Part shown: positions 8,178-17,028 of the stretch, one piece after another
Layout: each line of letters opens with the position of its first letter
How positions within the stretch are numbered: position 1 is the stretch's first letter
Source: Amylibacter sp.
GTDB lineage: Bacteria > Pseudomonadota > Alphaproteobacteria > Rhodobacterales > Rhodobacteraceae
Direction: 5' to 3'
NCBI GenBank assembly: GCA_021775355.1
Contig: JAJFHZ010000002.1
Location: 1 to 43,285 of the forward strand
DNA length: 43,285 nucleotides
Made by a program: the position numbers and the translations under genes
The notes under the pieces: model-generated
What the model was told of the DNA's origin: nothing
Databases searched by the model: none
The model's input: only the letters and a program-made list of their open reading frames with translations

Positions 8178-8738
8178 TTAGGAACGTCGCAAAACATGCA
8201 CCCAAGTATCACCGTATTTACGCGCGTCCTGCATATCAAATCCGTCAGGGGCTGTCTGTTCGCTGCCCTCTTCCCAGACAATCAGGACATCTTTCGCAAG
8301 CCAGCCACCATCTTTTGCAGCAATCAGGGCCTTGGCTCCCAAGTCTTTGCCATATGGCGGATCAAGAAACACCAAGTCATACGGTTCACCCACAACAGGC
8401 CCCAGTTTGGTGGCACTTCGGCGAAACAGCTTTGTCGTGCCAATCGCACGCAATATATCAATGTTTTGGCGGATCAAGGCGCGGGCTTTAGCCCCTTCAT
8501 CAATAAACAGAACGTAATCAGCCCCGCGCGATAAAGCTTCAAATCCTAATGCCCCCGTGCCTGCGAACAAATCCAGCACACGGGCACCTGTAATCGGGTC
8601 ACTATATCCACCGTTGATCAACAGATTAAAGATGCTTTCACGAACACGGTCGGATGTCGGTCGCAAATGTGCGCCCGTATCGCCCTTGCCGACAGATGCA
8701 AGCCCCGTACCTTTGAACCGTCCGCCGATAATGCGCAT
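8178..8738 (-). CDS. rsmD: 16S rRNA (guanine(966)-N(2))-methyltransferase RsmD
   Basis: The 186-residue protein begins MRIIGGRFKGTGL and has the RsmD pattern: the N-terminal RPTSDRVRESIFNLL, the SAM-binding motif LDLFAGTGALGFEALSRGA (about residues 50-68), and the catalytic LVFLDPPYGKDL (about 122-133). It methylates G966 of 16S rRNA in the assembling 30S subunit. Its ATG overlaps the stop of the upstream FAD oxidoreductase by one base (TAATG), which suggests translational coupling. Confidence 0.95.
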   Translation of the reverse strand: MRIIGGRFKGTGLASVGKGDTGAHLRPTSDRVRESIFNLLINGGYSDPITGARVLDLFAGTGALGFEALSRGADYVLFIDEGAKARALIRQNIDILRAIGTTKLFRRSATKLGPVVGEPYDLVFLDPPYGKDLGAKALIAAKDGGWLAKDVLIVWEEGSEQTAPDGFDMQDARKYGDTWVHVLRRS

Positions 8739-9937
8739 TACATAAACGGTTTCAGATCGGCGGCAGGGTCACCGACAACTTCTTTTGGTATCGTTTTACT
8801 CGCTTCGATAACCCGCTTGCCGATCATATAGCCGCGAGGATCATTCATGGCATCAACCGCCAACAATTGATCGCCTTTGTAATACCAAAACGAAACCATA
8901 CCGTCTTTGTCGCCTTGCCGCGTGATCACGTCATCATAGCCCGTATTCAGGCCTGCAATTTGCAATTTTACATCGAACTGATCTGACCAGAACCACGGCT
9001 TGGCCATATACTCTTTACCTGCCCCCATGATATTTTCCGCCACCACTTCAGCCTGATCAATCGCGTTTGGCACGCTTTCCAGACGAATACGGCCACCCTT
9101 ATAGGGAAACGATGCACAATCGCCCGCAGCCCAGATATTAGGGATGGAAGTGCGCCCCTGTGTGTCCGTTTTAATACCGTTATCCATTTCAACACCCGCA
9201 GCTTCCGCCAGTGCAATATCGGGCATGATGCCGACGCCGACGATAGCGAAATCAATATCGAGTTCAGTGCCATCGGTCAGTTTAGCCCCTGTCACACGCG
9301 TCTTGCCCATCAAGTGATCAAGGCCGACGCCTTCGATGATTTTCACGCCTTTGGATGTATGCAGGTTACGGAAATAATCCGAGGTTTGCGTACAAGCCAC
9401 CCGTTGCAAAATCCGGTCAGCCATTTCAACCAGCGTTACCTTTAACCCTTTGGAGGCCGCGACTGCGGCCGCTTCCAGTCCGATATAACCACCACCGATG
9501 ATCAGCACATGCTTACCTTGCGTAAATTCTGGGGCCATTGCATCCACATCAGTCAGACCGCGCACAACATAGACGCCATCCAAAGTGCCGCCGATGGCGG
9601 CAGGCAGGTGGCGCGGCAGAGAACCCGTAGTCAGAACCAGATGATCATATGCAATAGTTTCATCGCCAAGCGAAACTGACACATCATTTACCCTTGTCAC
9701 CATTTCACCTGTGCGCAAAGTAATTCCATTTTCGCCATAAAACGCCTCTGGTTTCAAATACAAGCGTTCCAATTCCATCTCGCCCAGCAAGTATTTTTTG
9801 GATAAAGGCGGACGTTGGTAAGGCGGAGCATTTTCAGCTCCGATCAACGTTATTTCACCCTCAAATCCCAGATTACGCAGCTTCACCACCAGCGAACTGC
9901 CAGCCTGACCCGCCCCAACGACAACCACATGCGACAT
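8738..9937 (-). CDS. NAD(P)/FAD-dependent oxidoreductase (ferredoxin/rubredoxin reductase type)
   Basis: The 399-residue protein has two Rossmann motifs: VVVVGAGQAGSS for FAD at the N-terminus and VLIIGGGYIGLEAAA for NAD(P) in the middle. It also has the FAD-contact motif IWAAGDCASFPYKG and a C-terminal reductase domain with KPWFWSDQFDVKLQIAGL, a strong marker of the reductase group serving P450 and dioxygenase systems (rhodocoxin/putidaredoxin reductase-like). It passes electrons from NAD(P)H to a small iron-sulfur protein, but no partner ferredoxin or oxygenase gene is in the window. I chose the ATG at 9937, which gives MSHVVVVGAGQ and has AAGGA upstream; an upstream in-frame start gives an unlikely extension. 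The stop overlaps the rsmD start. Confidence 0.92.
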   Translation of the reverse strand: MSHVVVVGAGQAGSSLVVKLRNLGFEGEITLIGAENAPPYQRPPLSKKYLLGEMELERLYLKPEAFYGENGITLRTGEMVTRVNDVSVSLGDETIAYDHLVLTTGSLPRHLPAAIGGTLDGVYVVRGLTDVDAMAPEFTQGKHVLIIGGGYIGLEAAAVAASKGLKVTLVEMADRILQRVACTQTSDYFRNLHTSKGVKIIEGVGLDHLMGKTRVTGAKLTDGTELDIDFAIVGVGIMPDIALAEAAGVEMDNGIKTDTQGRTSIPNIWAAGDCASFPYKGGRIRLESVPNAIDQAEVVAENIMGAGKEYMAKPWFWSDQFDVKLQIAGLNTGYDDVITRQGDKDGMVSFWYYKGDQLLAVDAMNDPRGYMIGKRVIEASKTIPKEVVGDPAADLKPFM

Positions 9938-10030
9938 GATTATAAATCCTTTGTGAACACTCTGGCCCAACACCATTGAGCAATCTATACATCAGGGCAA
10001 GGTAAACTCAACTTAGAAAGCGACCCACAT

Positions 10031-10519
10031 ATGTCATTTACTGTCGGCAACAAACTACCTGCAGCATCCCTTGGCCATCTTGGGGCAGATGGGCCTGAAC
10101 AGATTGACTTAAACGCAATGATCGCTGGCAAGAAGGTCGTGATCTTTGCATTGCCCGGTGCATTTACCCCGACATGTTCATCCGCCCATATGCCCAGCTT
10201 TATCCGTACATACGATCAATTACGCACCAAAGGCGTTGATCAGATCATTTGCATATCAGTGAACGACATATTCGTAATGAAAGCATGGGCCGACGCCACA
10301 GGTGCAACCGAAGCAGGTATTCACTGCCTTGCAGATGGTGACAGTGCATTTACCGTCGCCATTGGTATGGATTATTCAGTTCCTGAAACGGGCATGATGT
10401 CCCGTTCAAAACGCTACGCGATGATTGTGGAAGACGGCACAATTACAGCCCTGAACGTAGAAGAGGCGCGTGGCGTTTGTGACATCTCGGGTGGTGAAAC
10501 CATTCTTGATCTACTCTAG
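10031..10519 (+). CDS. Peroxiredoxin (Prx5/AHP1-type, glutaredoxin- or glutathione-linked)
   Basis: The 162-residue protein has the Prx5-type active site [15 protein letters not shown] with peroxidatic Cys49, and family stretches [13 protein letters not shown] and [15 protein letters not shown]. It reduces hydrogen peroxide and organic peroxides in the cytosol. Other cysteines (74, 99, 150) could act as resolving residues, but the AHP1 subgroup usually relies on glutathione/glutaredoxin. It is divergent from the FAD oxidoreductase and its last 9 bp overlap the convergent phhB gene. Confidence 0.93.
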   Translation: MSFTVGNKLPAASLGHLGADGPEQIDLNAMIAGKKVVIFALPGAFTPTCSSAHMPSFIRTYDQLRTKGVDQIICISVNDIFVMKAWADATGATEAGIHCLADGDSAFTVAIGMDYSVPETGMMSRSKRYAMIVEDGTITALNVEEARGVCDISGGETILDLL

Positions 10520-10810
10520 GGCCAATTTATCCATCATCGCGGCCAACTTGATATCCAATTCCGACAACCCGCCTGCACTGTGGGTTGTCAGGACCACATC
10601 AACACGGTTGTAAACGTTTGACCATTCCGGATGATGGTTCCATTTTTCCGCATACATCGCCACACGAGCCATCCAGCCGAATGCCTTATTAAAGTTTTTG
10701 AACTTGAAGCTGCGTTCAATCGCTTCGCGCCCAACTACTAATGTCCATCCACTGGTCAATAAATCCGCCAATGCTGCTACACGTTCTGCATCCGTCAGTT
10801 TTTCAGCCAT
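10511..10810 (-). CDS. phhB: 4a-hydroxytetrahydrobiopterin dehydratase (PCD/DCoH)
   Basis: The 99-residue protein carries the PCD signature [21 protein letters not shown] followed by [19 protein letters not shown]; the paired His of HHPEW belong to the active site. The enzyme dehydrates the 4a-hydroxypterin made by aromatic amino acid hydroxylases and regenerates the pterin cofactor. No phenylalanine hydroxylase is in the window, so the partner enzyme is unknown. Two adjacent ATGs exist; the inner one at 10810 has AGGGG at the better distance. It follows the sulfatase gene by 17 bp and overlaps the convergent peroxiredoxin gene by 9 bp. Confidence 0.93.
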   Translation of the reverse strand: MAEKLTDAERVAALADLLTSGWTLVVGREAIERSFKFKNFNKAFGWMARVAMYAEKWNHHPEWSNVYNRVDVVLTTHSAGGLSELDIKLAAMMDKLALE

Positions 10811-10827
10811 CATATCCCCTAATAAGA

Positions 10828-12306
10828 CTAGATTTTCTCTTGTTCTGTTGGTGTCGGCGTATGATTGAAAGAATATCCTGTGGCACAAGCATCAGTACCG
10901 CCAAGCTCTGCAATCCGACGTTTTTGGTCTGCAAAACAGCGGGTGTTCATTTCTTCAGGATCACAGATAGCGCGCAACCGTCGCTCACCTTCTTGCCATG
11001 CCGCTTGGATAATTGGATCGTTTACACCCGCCACCGCAAGGTTCACCAACTCGTGCGAATCTGTGTTTAAATTAAATAATTGCGGCGCATGACCTACATA
11101 ATATACAAATTTCCAATGATCCCAGCGCACCATAAACGTGCCAGTGGTAGAACCGCCGTCATGATATTCGCTGAAAATTGTTCTATCCATATCGTCCGCC
11201 CGATTGGCGATTTCCAACAATGAAACGCCCGGTAATGCCCTACTTTTCGTATCATGTCGAATGCCCGTCACATCAACCGCCGTTGCCGCCAGATCAAGCA
11301 GCGTCGTTCCGGTTTTAACCCGCCGACCCGCCGGAATACCGGGGCCGGCTGCAATCATCGGAACACCAACGGATGCTTCATACATCACCTGTTTGGTCCA
11401 AAACCCCTGATCACCCATCATATCACCATGATCCGAGATATAGACAACAATTGTATCGTCTGCCTGACCGCTTTCTTCCAGTGCCGCCAGAACACGACCA
11501 GCACAATTATCCATAAAACTTGTCAGCCCATAATATGCGACTTTGGCTTCACGCATTTTTTGCTCATCAAAATACCGATCATAGTTAAAAAAATCTGCAA
11601 TATTTTTTAACTCTGAATGTTCGGGTTGCCCAGTTTCCCCGTAACCGATGGGTAGATCAATATCAGCAGGGTCATACATATCGTAATACTCCTGCGGGGC
11701 TGTCAGCGGATAATGCGGGCTGACCAATGAAACAAATGCAGCCCATGGCTTTTGTGTCTCTTCGCGGCCTTTCAGCCAGTTTTCCGCCGCTTCGGTAATT
11801 GCCAGATCATAGTCTGTGTAACTACTATTCCCTGCCCCGACATCTGCCGCCAGTTCTGCTGCCGATGTATAGTCAGGCGGGTCTTCGCGCAGCAAACCGA
11901 TTGTCCAACCAACCCTGCCGACAACGTGCATCGGTAAAATTTCTTTGGTAAAGCCATTATCATCTTCGCCGGAACGAAAATGCAGCTTGCCGATTGAAAT
12001 CACATTCACACCCTGATCACGTAACTGGCGCATCCAGCTTCGCGCCTTCCCGTCATACGGCGTAGCACTGTCCCAGTGGCCGATTTTATGAACATGCTCA
12101 CCGCAAGCAAGGCTGGCACGTGTTGGCACGCACATCGGGGACGGTGTATAGGCGTTTTCAAATACAGCCCCGCGTGCGGCCAACTTATCAAGGTTTGGCG
12201 TTTTTACGATCGGATGCCCAACACACCCCATCACATCTTTGCGGTGCTCATCCGAAATTATAATAAGTAGGTTTTTCTGAAGTTTGGTTTTGGGTGTGTT
12301 CAACAT
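10828..12306 (-). CDS. Sulfatase family hydrolase (choline-sulfatase-like, Cys-type)
   Basis: The 492-residue protein has the sulfatase signature C-x-P-x-R at Cys59 ([10 protein letters not shown]). In active type I sulfatases this Cys is converted to formylglycine by a separate enzyme not in this window. Other marks are the N-terminal metal site [12 protein letters not shown], the metal-binding [15 protein letters not shown] (about residue 290) and SLVSPHYPL. No signal peptide is visible, which suggests a cytoplasmic enzyme, as for choline-sulfatase. The substrate is not determined: choline-O-sulfate, another small sulfate ester or a phosphonate would be possible. It lies between the amidotransferase-like gene and phhB on the minus strand; the 82-bp gap upstream could hold its own promoter. 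Confidence 0.88.
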   Translation of the reverse strand: MLNTPKTKLQKNLLIIISDEHRKDVMGCVGHPIVKTPNLDKLAARGAVFENAYTPSPMCVPTRASLACGEHVHKIGHWDSATPYDGKARSWMRQLRDQGVNVISIGKLHFRSGEDDNGFTKEILPMHVVGRVGWTIGLLREDPPDYTSAAELAADVGAGNSSYTDYDLAITEAAENWLKGREETQKPWAAFVSLVSPHYPLTAPQEYYDMYDPADIDLPIGYGETGQPEHSELKNIADFFNYDRYFDEQKMREAKVAYYGLTSFMDNCAGRVLAALEESGQADDTIVVYISDHGDMMGDQGFWTKQVMYEASVGVPMIAAGPGIPAGRRVKTGTTLLDLAATAVDVTGIRHDTKSRALPGVSLLEIANRADDMDRTIFSEYHDGGSTTGTFMVRWDHWKFVYYVGHAPQLFNLNTDSHELVNLAVAGVNDPIIQAAWQEGERRLRAICDPEEMNTRCFADQKRRIAELGGTDACATGYSFNHTPTPTEQEKI

Positions 12307-12388
12307 CTGCGCTCCAGCTTTTATATCAAGCTACGCACAGCAGTGTTCTGTTAGCAAGCCCGGCATTACGGTTATCTACCCTACCGAC

Positions 12389-13138
12389 TTACGACTGCGC
12401 CTGTTTCACCAATGCATCAAAAAGCCGTTGTTGGGTTTCGTCGCCATCAGCGGTTATCTCGGGATGCCATTGCACCCCCAGACACCAAGGATGCGTTTCC
12501 AACTCTACTGCCTCTACAACCTCATCAACCGAACTTGCCGTAACCGTTAATACTTTCGCAACCTTACCCAGCGCCTGATGATGCCCTGACATGGTGTGAA
12601 CAAGTTCAGCCCCCATAACTTTCGCCAACTTTGAATCCGCTACAACATGCACATCATGTGTTGTCCAAAGACTGTCATTGTCGCGGTGAATATCATCGTC
12701 GATATGATCGGGCAAATGTTCAAGCAAACTACCCCCCAGCGCAACATTCAACAGTTGTGCTCCACGGCAAATCCCCAAGATCGGCAGGTCAGGCAGCGTG
12801 ACTGCATGTCTGATAAGATCAAGTTCGACCTGATCTCGCAACTTGTCATGTGGCAAAAGGTTCGGGTGGTCTTCGATACCGTCGTAATGTTCGGGGTGAA
12901 TATCGGCACCGCCAGAAAAGATAATCCCGTCCAGCCGACACAACAGGTTTTGCGCACCTATTGAAATCGGTGGAATAACAACAGGAATACCCCCCGCCCG
13001 CAATACTGCGTTCGAATAATCGGCAGGTGACAAAAGATACGCATCAAAATGCGCATCCTTGATCTGCATTTCCGAAATACCATATCCGGTGATGCCAATA
13101 ATCGGCCTGTTAGCTTTATCATCCTTTTCAGTCATCAT
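12389..13138 (-). CDS. Gamma-glutamyl-gamma-aminobutyrate hydrolase family protein (PuuD-like class I glutamine amidotransferase)
   Basis: The 249-residue protein is a class I glutamine-amidotransferase fold. The nucleophile elbow GICRGAQLLNVALGGSL (Cys near residue 122), and the C-terminal HPWCLGVQWHPEITADGD with the catalytic His and Glu, are both present, as is the family stretch DGIIFSGGADIHPEHY. Known relatives (PuuD) cleave gamma-glutamyl-GABA in putrescine degradation; others hydrolyse different gamma-glutamyl amides. No synthetase partner is in the window, so the substrate is open. Its start overlaps the stop of the upstream acyltransferase by 11 bp (8 bp if the second ATG is used), and GGTGGAAG lies just before it, suggesting translational coupling. 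Confidence 0.9.
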   Translation of the reverse strand: MMTEKDDKANRPIIGITGYGISEMQIKDAHFDAYLLSPADYSNAVLRAGGIPVVIPPISIGAQNLLCRLDGIIFSGGADIHPEHYDGIEDHPNLLPHDKLRDQVELDLIRHAVTLPDLPILGICRGAQLLNVALGGSLLEHLPDHIDDDIHRDNDSLWTTHDVHVVADSKLAKVMGAELVHTMSGHHQALGKVAKVLTVTASSVDEVVEAVELETHPWCLGVQWHPEITADGDETQQRLFDALVKQAQS

Positions 13139-14297
13139 CTTCCACCTGACCCTTTTTGAACGGCCCGTAATCCGTCAAAACTTCAATCTCTTCATCGACA
13201 GCATCGCGTTCCGCATCCAGATAGTCGGCAATGGCACGCCGAAATCCGGGGTCGGCAACCCAGTGCAGCGAATAGGTTGGTTTGGGCAAATATCCCCGCG
13301 CCAGTTTATGTGCACCTTGTGCACCAGCCTCGACCCGTTTCAACCCGTGTTCAATCGCATAATTTATCGCTTGATAATAACACACTTCAAAATGCAAACA
13401 GGGATGATCTTCAGCACACCCCCAATAGCGACCATAAAGGCAGTCGGCCCCAATAAAATTCAGCGCCCCTGCCACCCAGCGGCCTTCACGTTCACACATC
13501 ACCAACAAAACATCATCGCGCATCTGTTCTTGTATAATGTCAAAAAATTCACGCGTAAGATAAGGCACACCCCATTTGCGTGCGCCAGTATCCTGATAAA
13601 ACTGCCAAAAAGCGTTCCAATGTTCCGGTTGAATATCTGCCCCTGTTAGTGCGACTATTGCGCCACCAAAGCCTTGTGCCGTCAGCCGCTCCTTACGGAT
13701 GTTCTTACGTTTGCGCGACGATAATGCCCCCAGAAAATCATCAAAGCTTTGATACCCGTCATTCAACCAATGAAACTGCTGACCAGTGCGTTGTAAAAGC
13801 CCAATTTCAGCCCCAACTTCAAATTCTTCTTCGACACAAAAGGTTATATGTAACGATGATAGTTGATTGTTTGCGGCCATTTGCACGGCCCCTTGCACCA
13901 AAGCGGATCTACCTATTTTCTCATAACCTTCACGGCACAAAAACCGCCGTCCTGTAACAGGGGTAAACGGCACTGCCGCCTGTAGTTTCGGGTAATACTG
14001 CCCGCCTGAACGTTCATAGGCATGGGCCCAATTGTGGTCGAACATATACTCGCCCTGAGAATGGGATTTTGCATAAAGTGGCATGACCGCAATTATACTT
14101 TCACCCAATCGTGCAACCAAATGATGCGGTTCCCAGCCGGTCCCGCGCCCAACCGAGCCACTATCTTCTAGCGCGCGTAAAAACCGATAGGTTGTAAACG
14201 GATCATTCGAATGGCGCGCACAGCTATCCCAATCGGCCTGCGAAATATCAGACAGACCTTCCAGAACCGTAATCGTTACATCCGCTTTTCCACTCAT
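13128..14297 (-). CDS. GNAT family N-acyltransferase, COG3146 (FemAB-like)
   Basis: The 389-residue protein matches the COG3146/PF04339 group, widespread in Alphaproteobacteria: WEPHHLVARLGESIIAVMPLY, GEYMFDHNWAHAYERSGGQYYPKL, RKRKNIRKER, and the C-terminal GAQGAHKLARGYLP. These proteins have a double acyltransferase domain related to FemAB; neither substrate nor product is established. The start ATG at 14297 follows the glycerophosphodiesterase by 11 bp, and the stop overlaps the downstream amidotransferase-like gene, so it is central in a minus-strand operon. Confidence 0.88.
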   Translation of the reverse strand: MSGKADVTITVLEGLSDISQADWDSCARHSNDPFTTYRFLRALEDSGSVGRGTGWEPHHLVARLGESIIAVMPLYAKSHSQGEYMFDHNWAHAYERSGGQYYPKLQAAVPFTPVTGRRFLCREGYEKIGRSALVQGAVQMAANNQLSSLHITFCVEEEFEVGAEIGLLQRTGQQFHWLNDGYQSFDDFLGALSSRKRKNIRKERLTAQGFGGAIVALTGADIQPEHWNAFWQFYQDTGARKWGVPYLTREFFDIIQEQMRDDVLLVMCEREGRWVAGALNFIGADCLYGRYWGCAEDHPCLHFEVCYYQAINYAIEHGLKRVEAGAQGAHKLARGYLPKPTYSLHWVADPGFRRAIADYLDAERDAVDEEIEVLTDYGPFKKGQVEDDD

Positions 14298-14308
14298 CGG
14301 GTTTGGCC

Positions 14309-15058
14309 TTAGGCTAAATACCCTTCAAAGGTAATATTATCCGCCATCTTTCGCGCAATTTCTTCTACCATTGCAGTACGCACAGTCCAACACAGGACCG
14401 TAGCCCCCTGTTGTTTTCGGTAAGTTACAACCGCATCTTCCAAATGCATAACATGATGTGAAATAAAACAAGCGCCAACACGATCATAATCAGGGATACC
14501 CGCAAGTTCCATGCGCCGTCCTTCAGGTACGAAACGCCAGTCTTTGGCCAAAAAAGTACCTGTCACCAACCCGCGCGGAATATCCGGGGCAAATTCAGCG
14601 CATTTGGCAACACTATGCGGGTTAAAAGACATCAAAACCGCTGGGCCATCATAATTTTTCAAAACGGAACAGGTGGCCTGTTCCAAAGCGCCCACATTCG
14701 GGCCCAGCGCCCCATCCTGATCCTTGATTTCAACGACCAGTGGCACACGGCCATCAATGAACTTCAAAAATGTTTCAAGCGTTGGAATACACTCGTCCCC
14801 ATGCTTTAGGCGGATAGTCCCCAGCTCTTCCGCCGTCCGCTGGGCAACAGCCCCGACTTCATCCGTCAACCGTTCCAATGAATAGTCATGAAACACCATC
14901 GGAACGCCGTCTTTGGACATTTGCAGATCAATTTCAATACCGTAACCATGTTCAATAGCGGCGGCGGCACCTGCGATTGAGTTCTCTGGCCGCCCATCTG
15001 TAACATCATGCAAAGTGCGATGTGCAATCGGGGCATCTAAAAATACCTTTGGGATCAT
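14309..15058 (-). CDS. Glycerophosphodiester phosphodiesterase family protein
   Basis: The 249-residue protein begins with the GDPD pattern IAHRTLHDVTDGRPENSIAG, where His-Arg and the Glu-Asn pair hold the metal and substrate, followed by GYGIEIDLQMSKDGVPMVFHDYSLERLT (Glu, Asp and His ligands) and LVVEIKDQ. Such enzymes cut glycerophosphodiesters from phospholipids into glycerol-3-phosphate and an alcohol. No signal peptide is seen, so a cytoplasmic UgpQ-like enzyme is likely. The ATG at 15058 shares one base with the ridA-family stop (TGATG); a GTG one codon earlier is the alternative start. Translational coupling with the upstream gene is likely. Confidence 0.92.
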   Translation of the reverse strand: MIPKVFLDAPIAHRTLHDVTDGRPENSIAGAAAAIEHGYGIEIDLQMSKDGVPMVFHDYSLERLTDEVGAVAQRTAEELGTIRLKHGDECIPTLETFLKFIDGRVPLVVEIKDQDGALGPNVGALEQATCSVLKNYDGPAVLMSFNPHSVAKCAEFAPDIPRGLVTGTFLAKDWRFVPEGRRMELAGIPDYDRVGACFISHHVMHLEDAVVTYRKQQGATVLCWTVRTAMVEEIARKMADNITFEGYLA

Positions 15059-15525
15059 CACACAGAAATCTGAAAAATGCCTTCAACCTCAACGGCCACG
15101 CCCAAAGGAAGCGATGCACAGCCAACAGCAGCACGTGCATGTGCGCCAATATCGCCAAAAACCTCGACCATAAGATCGGACGCGCCGTTAATCACCGCGG
15201 GATGATCGGTAAAATCAAGTGTCGCATTCACAAATCCCCCCAGTTTCACCACCTGAACCACACGATCCAGATCACCACCGCAAGCTTCGCGCAATTGCGC
15301 AATCAGGTTCATCCCGCAAACACGCGCGGCCGCAACCCCTTGCTCAACCGAAGTGTCATCACCCAGTTTACCGCAGATCAGGCCACCCGCATCTTTTGAG
15401 ATTTGACCTGAAACATAAACCATATTGCCAATCACAACATACGGAACGTAATTCGCAGCAGGTGCTGGCGCATCCGGCAATTCAATTCCCAACTCTGTCA
15501 AACGTGTTTCGATTTTCCCAGCCAT
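15058..15525 (-). CDS. RidA family protein (YjgF/YER057c/UK114)
   Basis: The 155-residue protein matches the RidA superfamily version with a longer N-terminus: NMVYVSGQISKD, QGVAAARVCGMNLIAQLREA, VVQVVKLGGFVNATLDFTDHP and ARAAVGCASLPLGVAVEVEGIFQI, with the substrate-binding Arg in HARAAVG. RidA itself hydrolyses reactive enamine/imine intermediates, but this longer subgroup may have other substrates. A strong AAGGAG lies before the ATG. It heads a minus-strand run through to phhB. Confidence 0.92.
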   Translation of the reverse strand: MAGKIETRLTELGIELPDAPAPAANYVPYVVIGNMVYVSGQISKDAGGLICGKLGDDTSVEQGVAAARVCGMNLIAQLREACGGDLDRVVQVVKLGGFVNATLDFTDHPAVINGASDLMVEVFGDIGAHARAAVGCASLPLGVAVEVEGIFQISV

Positions 15526-15608
15526 AAGGGACTCCTTGTAAAAAATATGTTATGTGCATAGTTGCAACAGATTCGCACTGACGTCACCCATTATTGTGAT
15601 AATTTTAA

Positions 15609-15632
15609 TGTGAATATGGACAGATATTCACA
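15609..15632. promoter_or_regulatory. 9-bp perfect inverted repeat in the ridA/mlaA divergent region
   Basis: TGTGAATAT (15609-15617) and ATATTCACA (15624-15632) form exact arms around the 6-base spacer GGACAG. They lie 32 bp before the mlaA ATG and 84 bp before the ridA-family start, a good place for an operator acting on one or both genes. A smaller dyad ATTAT-tgtg-ATAAT lies just upstream, near 15591-15604. The binding protein is unknown. Confidence 0.5.
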
Positions 15633-15663
15633 AAAGGCTATGTAGAGGTTCGATTTAATCAGT

Positions 15664-16428
15664 ATGAGTAGACCCGTGATTTTTAGGCAAATACCATTTT
15701 TACACTTATTTCGCAGAATTACTGTACTTTTTACAGCTTTATGCGTTTTGTCGGCATGCGCGGCACCTGTTACAAAAACGGCTATCAATGACCCCTATGA
15801 AAAGTCCAGCCGCAAGGTTCATGCCTTCAATAAAGGTCTGGATCGGGCCCTGATCGGACCTACCGCAAAGGGTTATGGTTTTATTACACCACCTGTATTG
15901 ATCCATATGGTCAGCAATTTTTCCGGATATCTGGGTCTTCCGGGTCAGGCTGTCAACAATATCCTTCAGGCTGACGCCAAGGGTTTCGGCCAAACCTTAT
16001 TAACCTTTACCGTCAACAGCCTAACCTTTGGTCTGGGCGATCTTGCAAGCGAAGCGGGCATTACCGACAATAACGCTGATTTCGGTCAAACACTGCACGT
16101 TTGGGGTGTGGGGCAAGGTATTTACCACGAAATGCCGGTTTTGGGTCCAAGCACCACACGCGATACAATCGGCTTTGTTGTCGATACCGCCATCAACCCT
16201 GTAAATCTACTGGAATCATCAGATGCACGTTGGGCAGGCTTTGGATTTAGCGTTCTTGACCGTCTGGGCGATCGCAATCAATACTCTGAAGTTATTGAAG
16301 ATACGCTTTATAATTCTGACGACAGTTACATTGCCGCACGATCTCTTTACTTGCAAAACCGTGATTTCAAATTAAATAAAGGTACAATAGACGAAGATAG
16401 TTTGGAGGATCCCTTTGCCGATTTTTAA
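15664..16428 (+). CDS. mlaA: MlaA (VacJ) family outer-membrane lipoprotein
   Basis: The 254-residue protein has an N-terminal lipoprotein signal: basic start, hydrophobic stretch and lipobox VLSAC with the lipidated Cys near residue 31. The mature part has the MlaA pattern NDPYEKSSRKVHAFNKGLDRALIGPTAKGY and GLGDLASEAGI, DFGQTLHVWGVGQGIYHEMPVLGPST. MlaA is the outer-membrane part of the Mla system, which moves phospholipids from the outer leaflet back to the inner membrane. The next gene, overlapping by 14 bp, is mlaC, its periplasmic partner; the inner-membrane MlaFED transporter is not in this window. Confidence 0.94.
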   Translation: MSRPVIFRQIPFLHLFRRITVLFTALCVLSACAAPVTKTAINDPYEKSSRKVHAFNKGLDRALIGPTAKGYGFITPPVLIHMVSNFSGYLGLPGQAVNNILQADAKGFGQTLLTFTVNSLTFGLGDLASEAGITDNNADFGQTLHVWGVGQGIYHEMPVLGPSTTRDTIGFVVDTAINPVNLLESSDARWAGFGFSVLDRLGDRNQYSEVIEDTLYNSDDSYIAARSLYLQNRDFKLNKGTIDEDSLEDPFADF

Positions 16429-17026
16429 AACATCAAACCGTAGAACATTTCTTGCAGGTATCGGTGCAACTGGCACGATATTGGCGCTACCGTCCGCCGG
16501 ATTTTCCTTAACCAAGGCAGATGCAGAAAAATTGATCAACAGATTGTCTGACGACATTTTTAAAGTGATTAATTCAGGCAAATCGGGCCCTGCCATGTAT
16601 AAAGATTTTGACAGGATCTTTGGAAAATACGCAGCCGTAAATGCGATTGCACGCACCTGTTTGGGCCCGCCTTGGCGCGGTGCGACCCCGGCACAACAAA
16701 AGGCTTATACAGCCGCATTTCGTGAGTATCTTTCCCGCAAATACGGTAAACGCTTCCGTGAATTCATCGGCTCTGAGATTAATGTCGTCAGTGCCAGAGC
16801 AGTAAAATCAGGTGTTTTGGTCAAAAGCCTCGTCACATTCAAAGGCTCGGCACCGTTCATAGTTGAATGGCAAGTTTTTGAACGTAATGGCAAACAACAA
16901 ATGTTCGACCTTTATATCGAAGGGATCAGTATGATCAAAACCGAACGCGAAGAAGTTGGTTCCATGCTGGACAGAAGCGGCGGGAAAGTCGCAAAGCTGA
17001 TCACACGGCTTAAGGCAGCCGGATAG
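16415..17026 (+). CDS. mlaC: MlaC/Ttg2D family phospholipid-binding protein (TTG start, Tat-like signal)
   Basis: The 203-residue protein matches the MlaC family (AREYLSRKYGKRF and the VEWQVFERNGKQQMFDLYIEGISMIKT core), periplasmic carriers moving phospholipid between MlaA and the MlaFED complex. The likely start is the TTG at 16415, 6 bases after a strong GGAGG (16404-16408) and inside the last codons of mlaA. The N-terminus has a twin-arginine-like motif, NRRTFLAG, before a hydrophobic stretch ending around ALPSAGFS, so export by Tat is possible, although a plain Sec signal cannot be excluded. The gene ends 2 bp before the convergent PBP1A gene. Confidence 0.93.
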   Translation: MPIFKTSNRRTFLAGIGATGTILALPSAGFSLTKADAEKLINRLSDDIFKVINSGKSGPAMYKDFDRIFGKYAAVNAIARTCLGPPWRGATPAQQKAYTAAFREYLSRKYGKRFREFIGSEINVVSARAVKSGVLVKSLVTFKGSAPFIVEWQVFERNGKQQMFDLYIEGISMIKTEREEVGSMLDRSGGKVAKLITRLKAAG

Positions 17027-17028
17027 CC

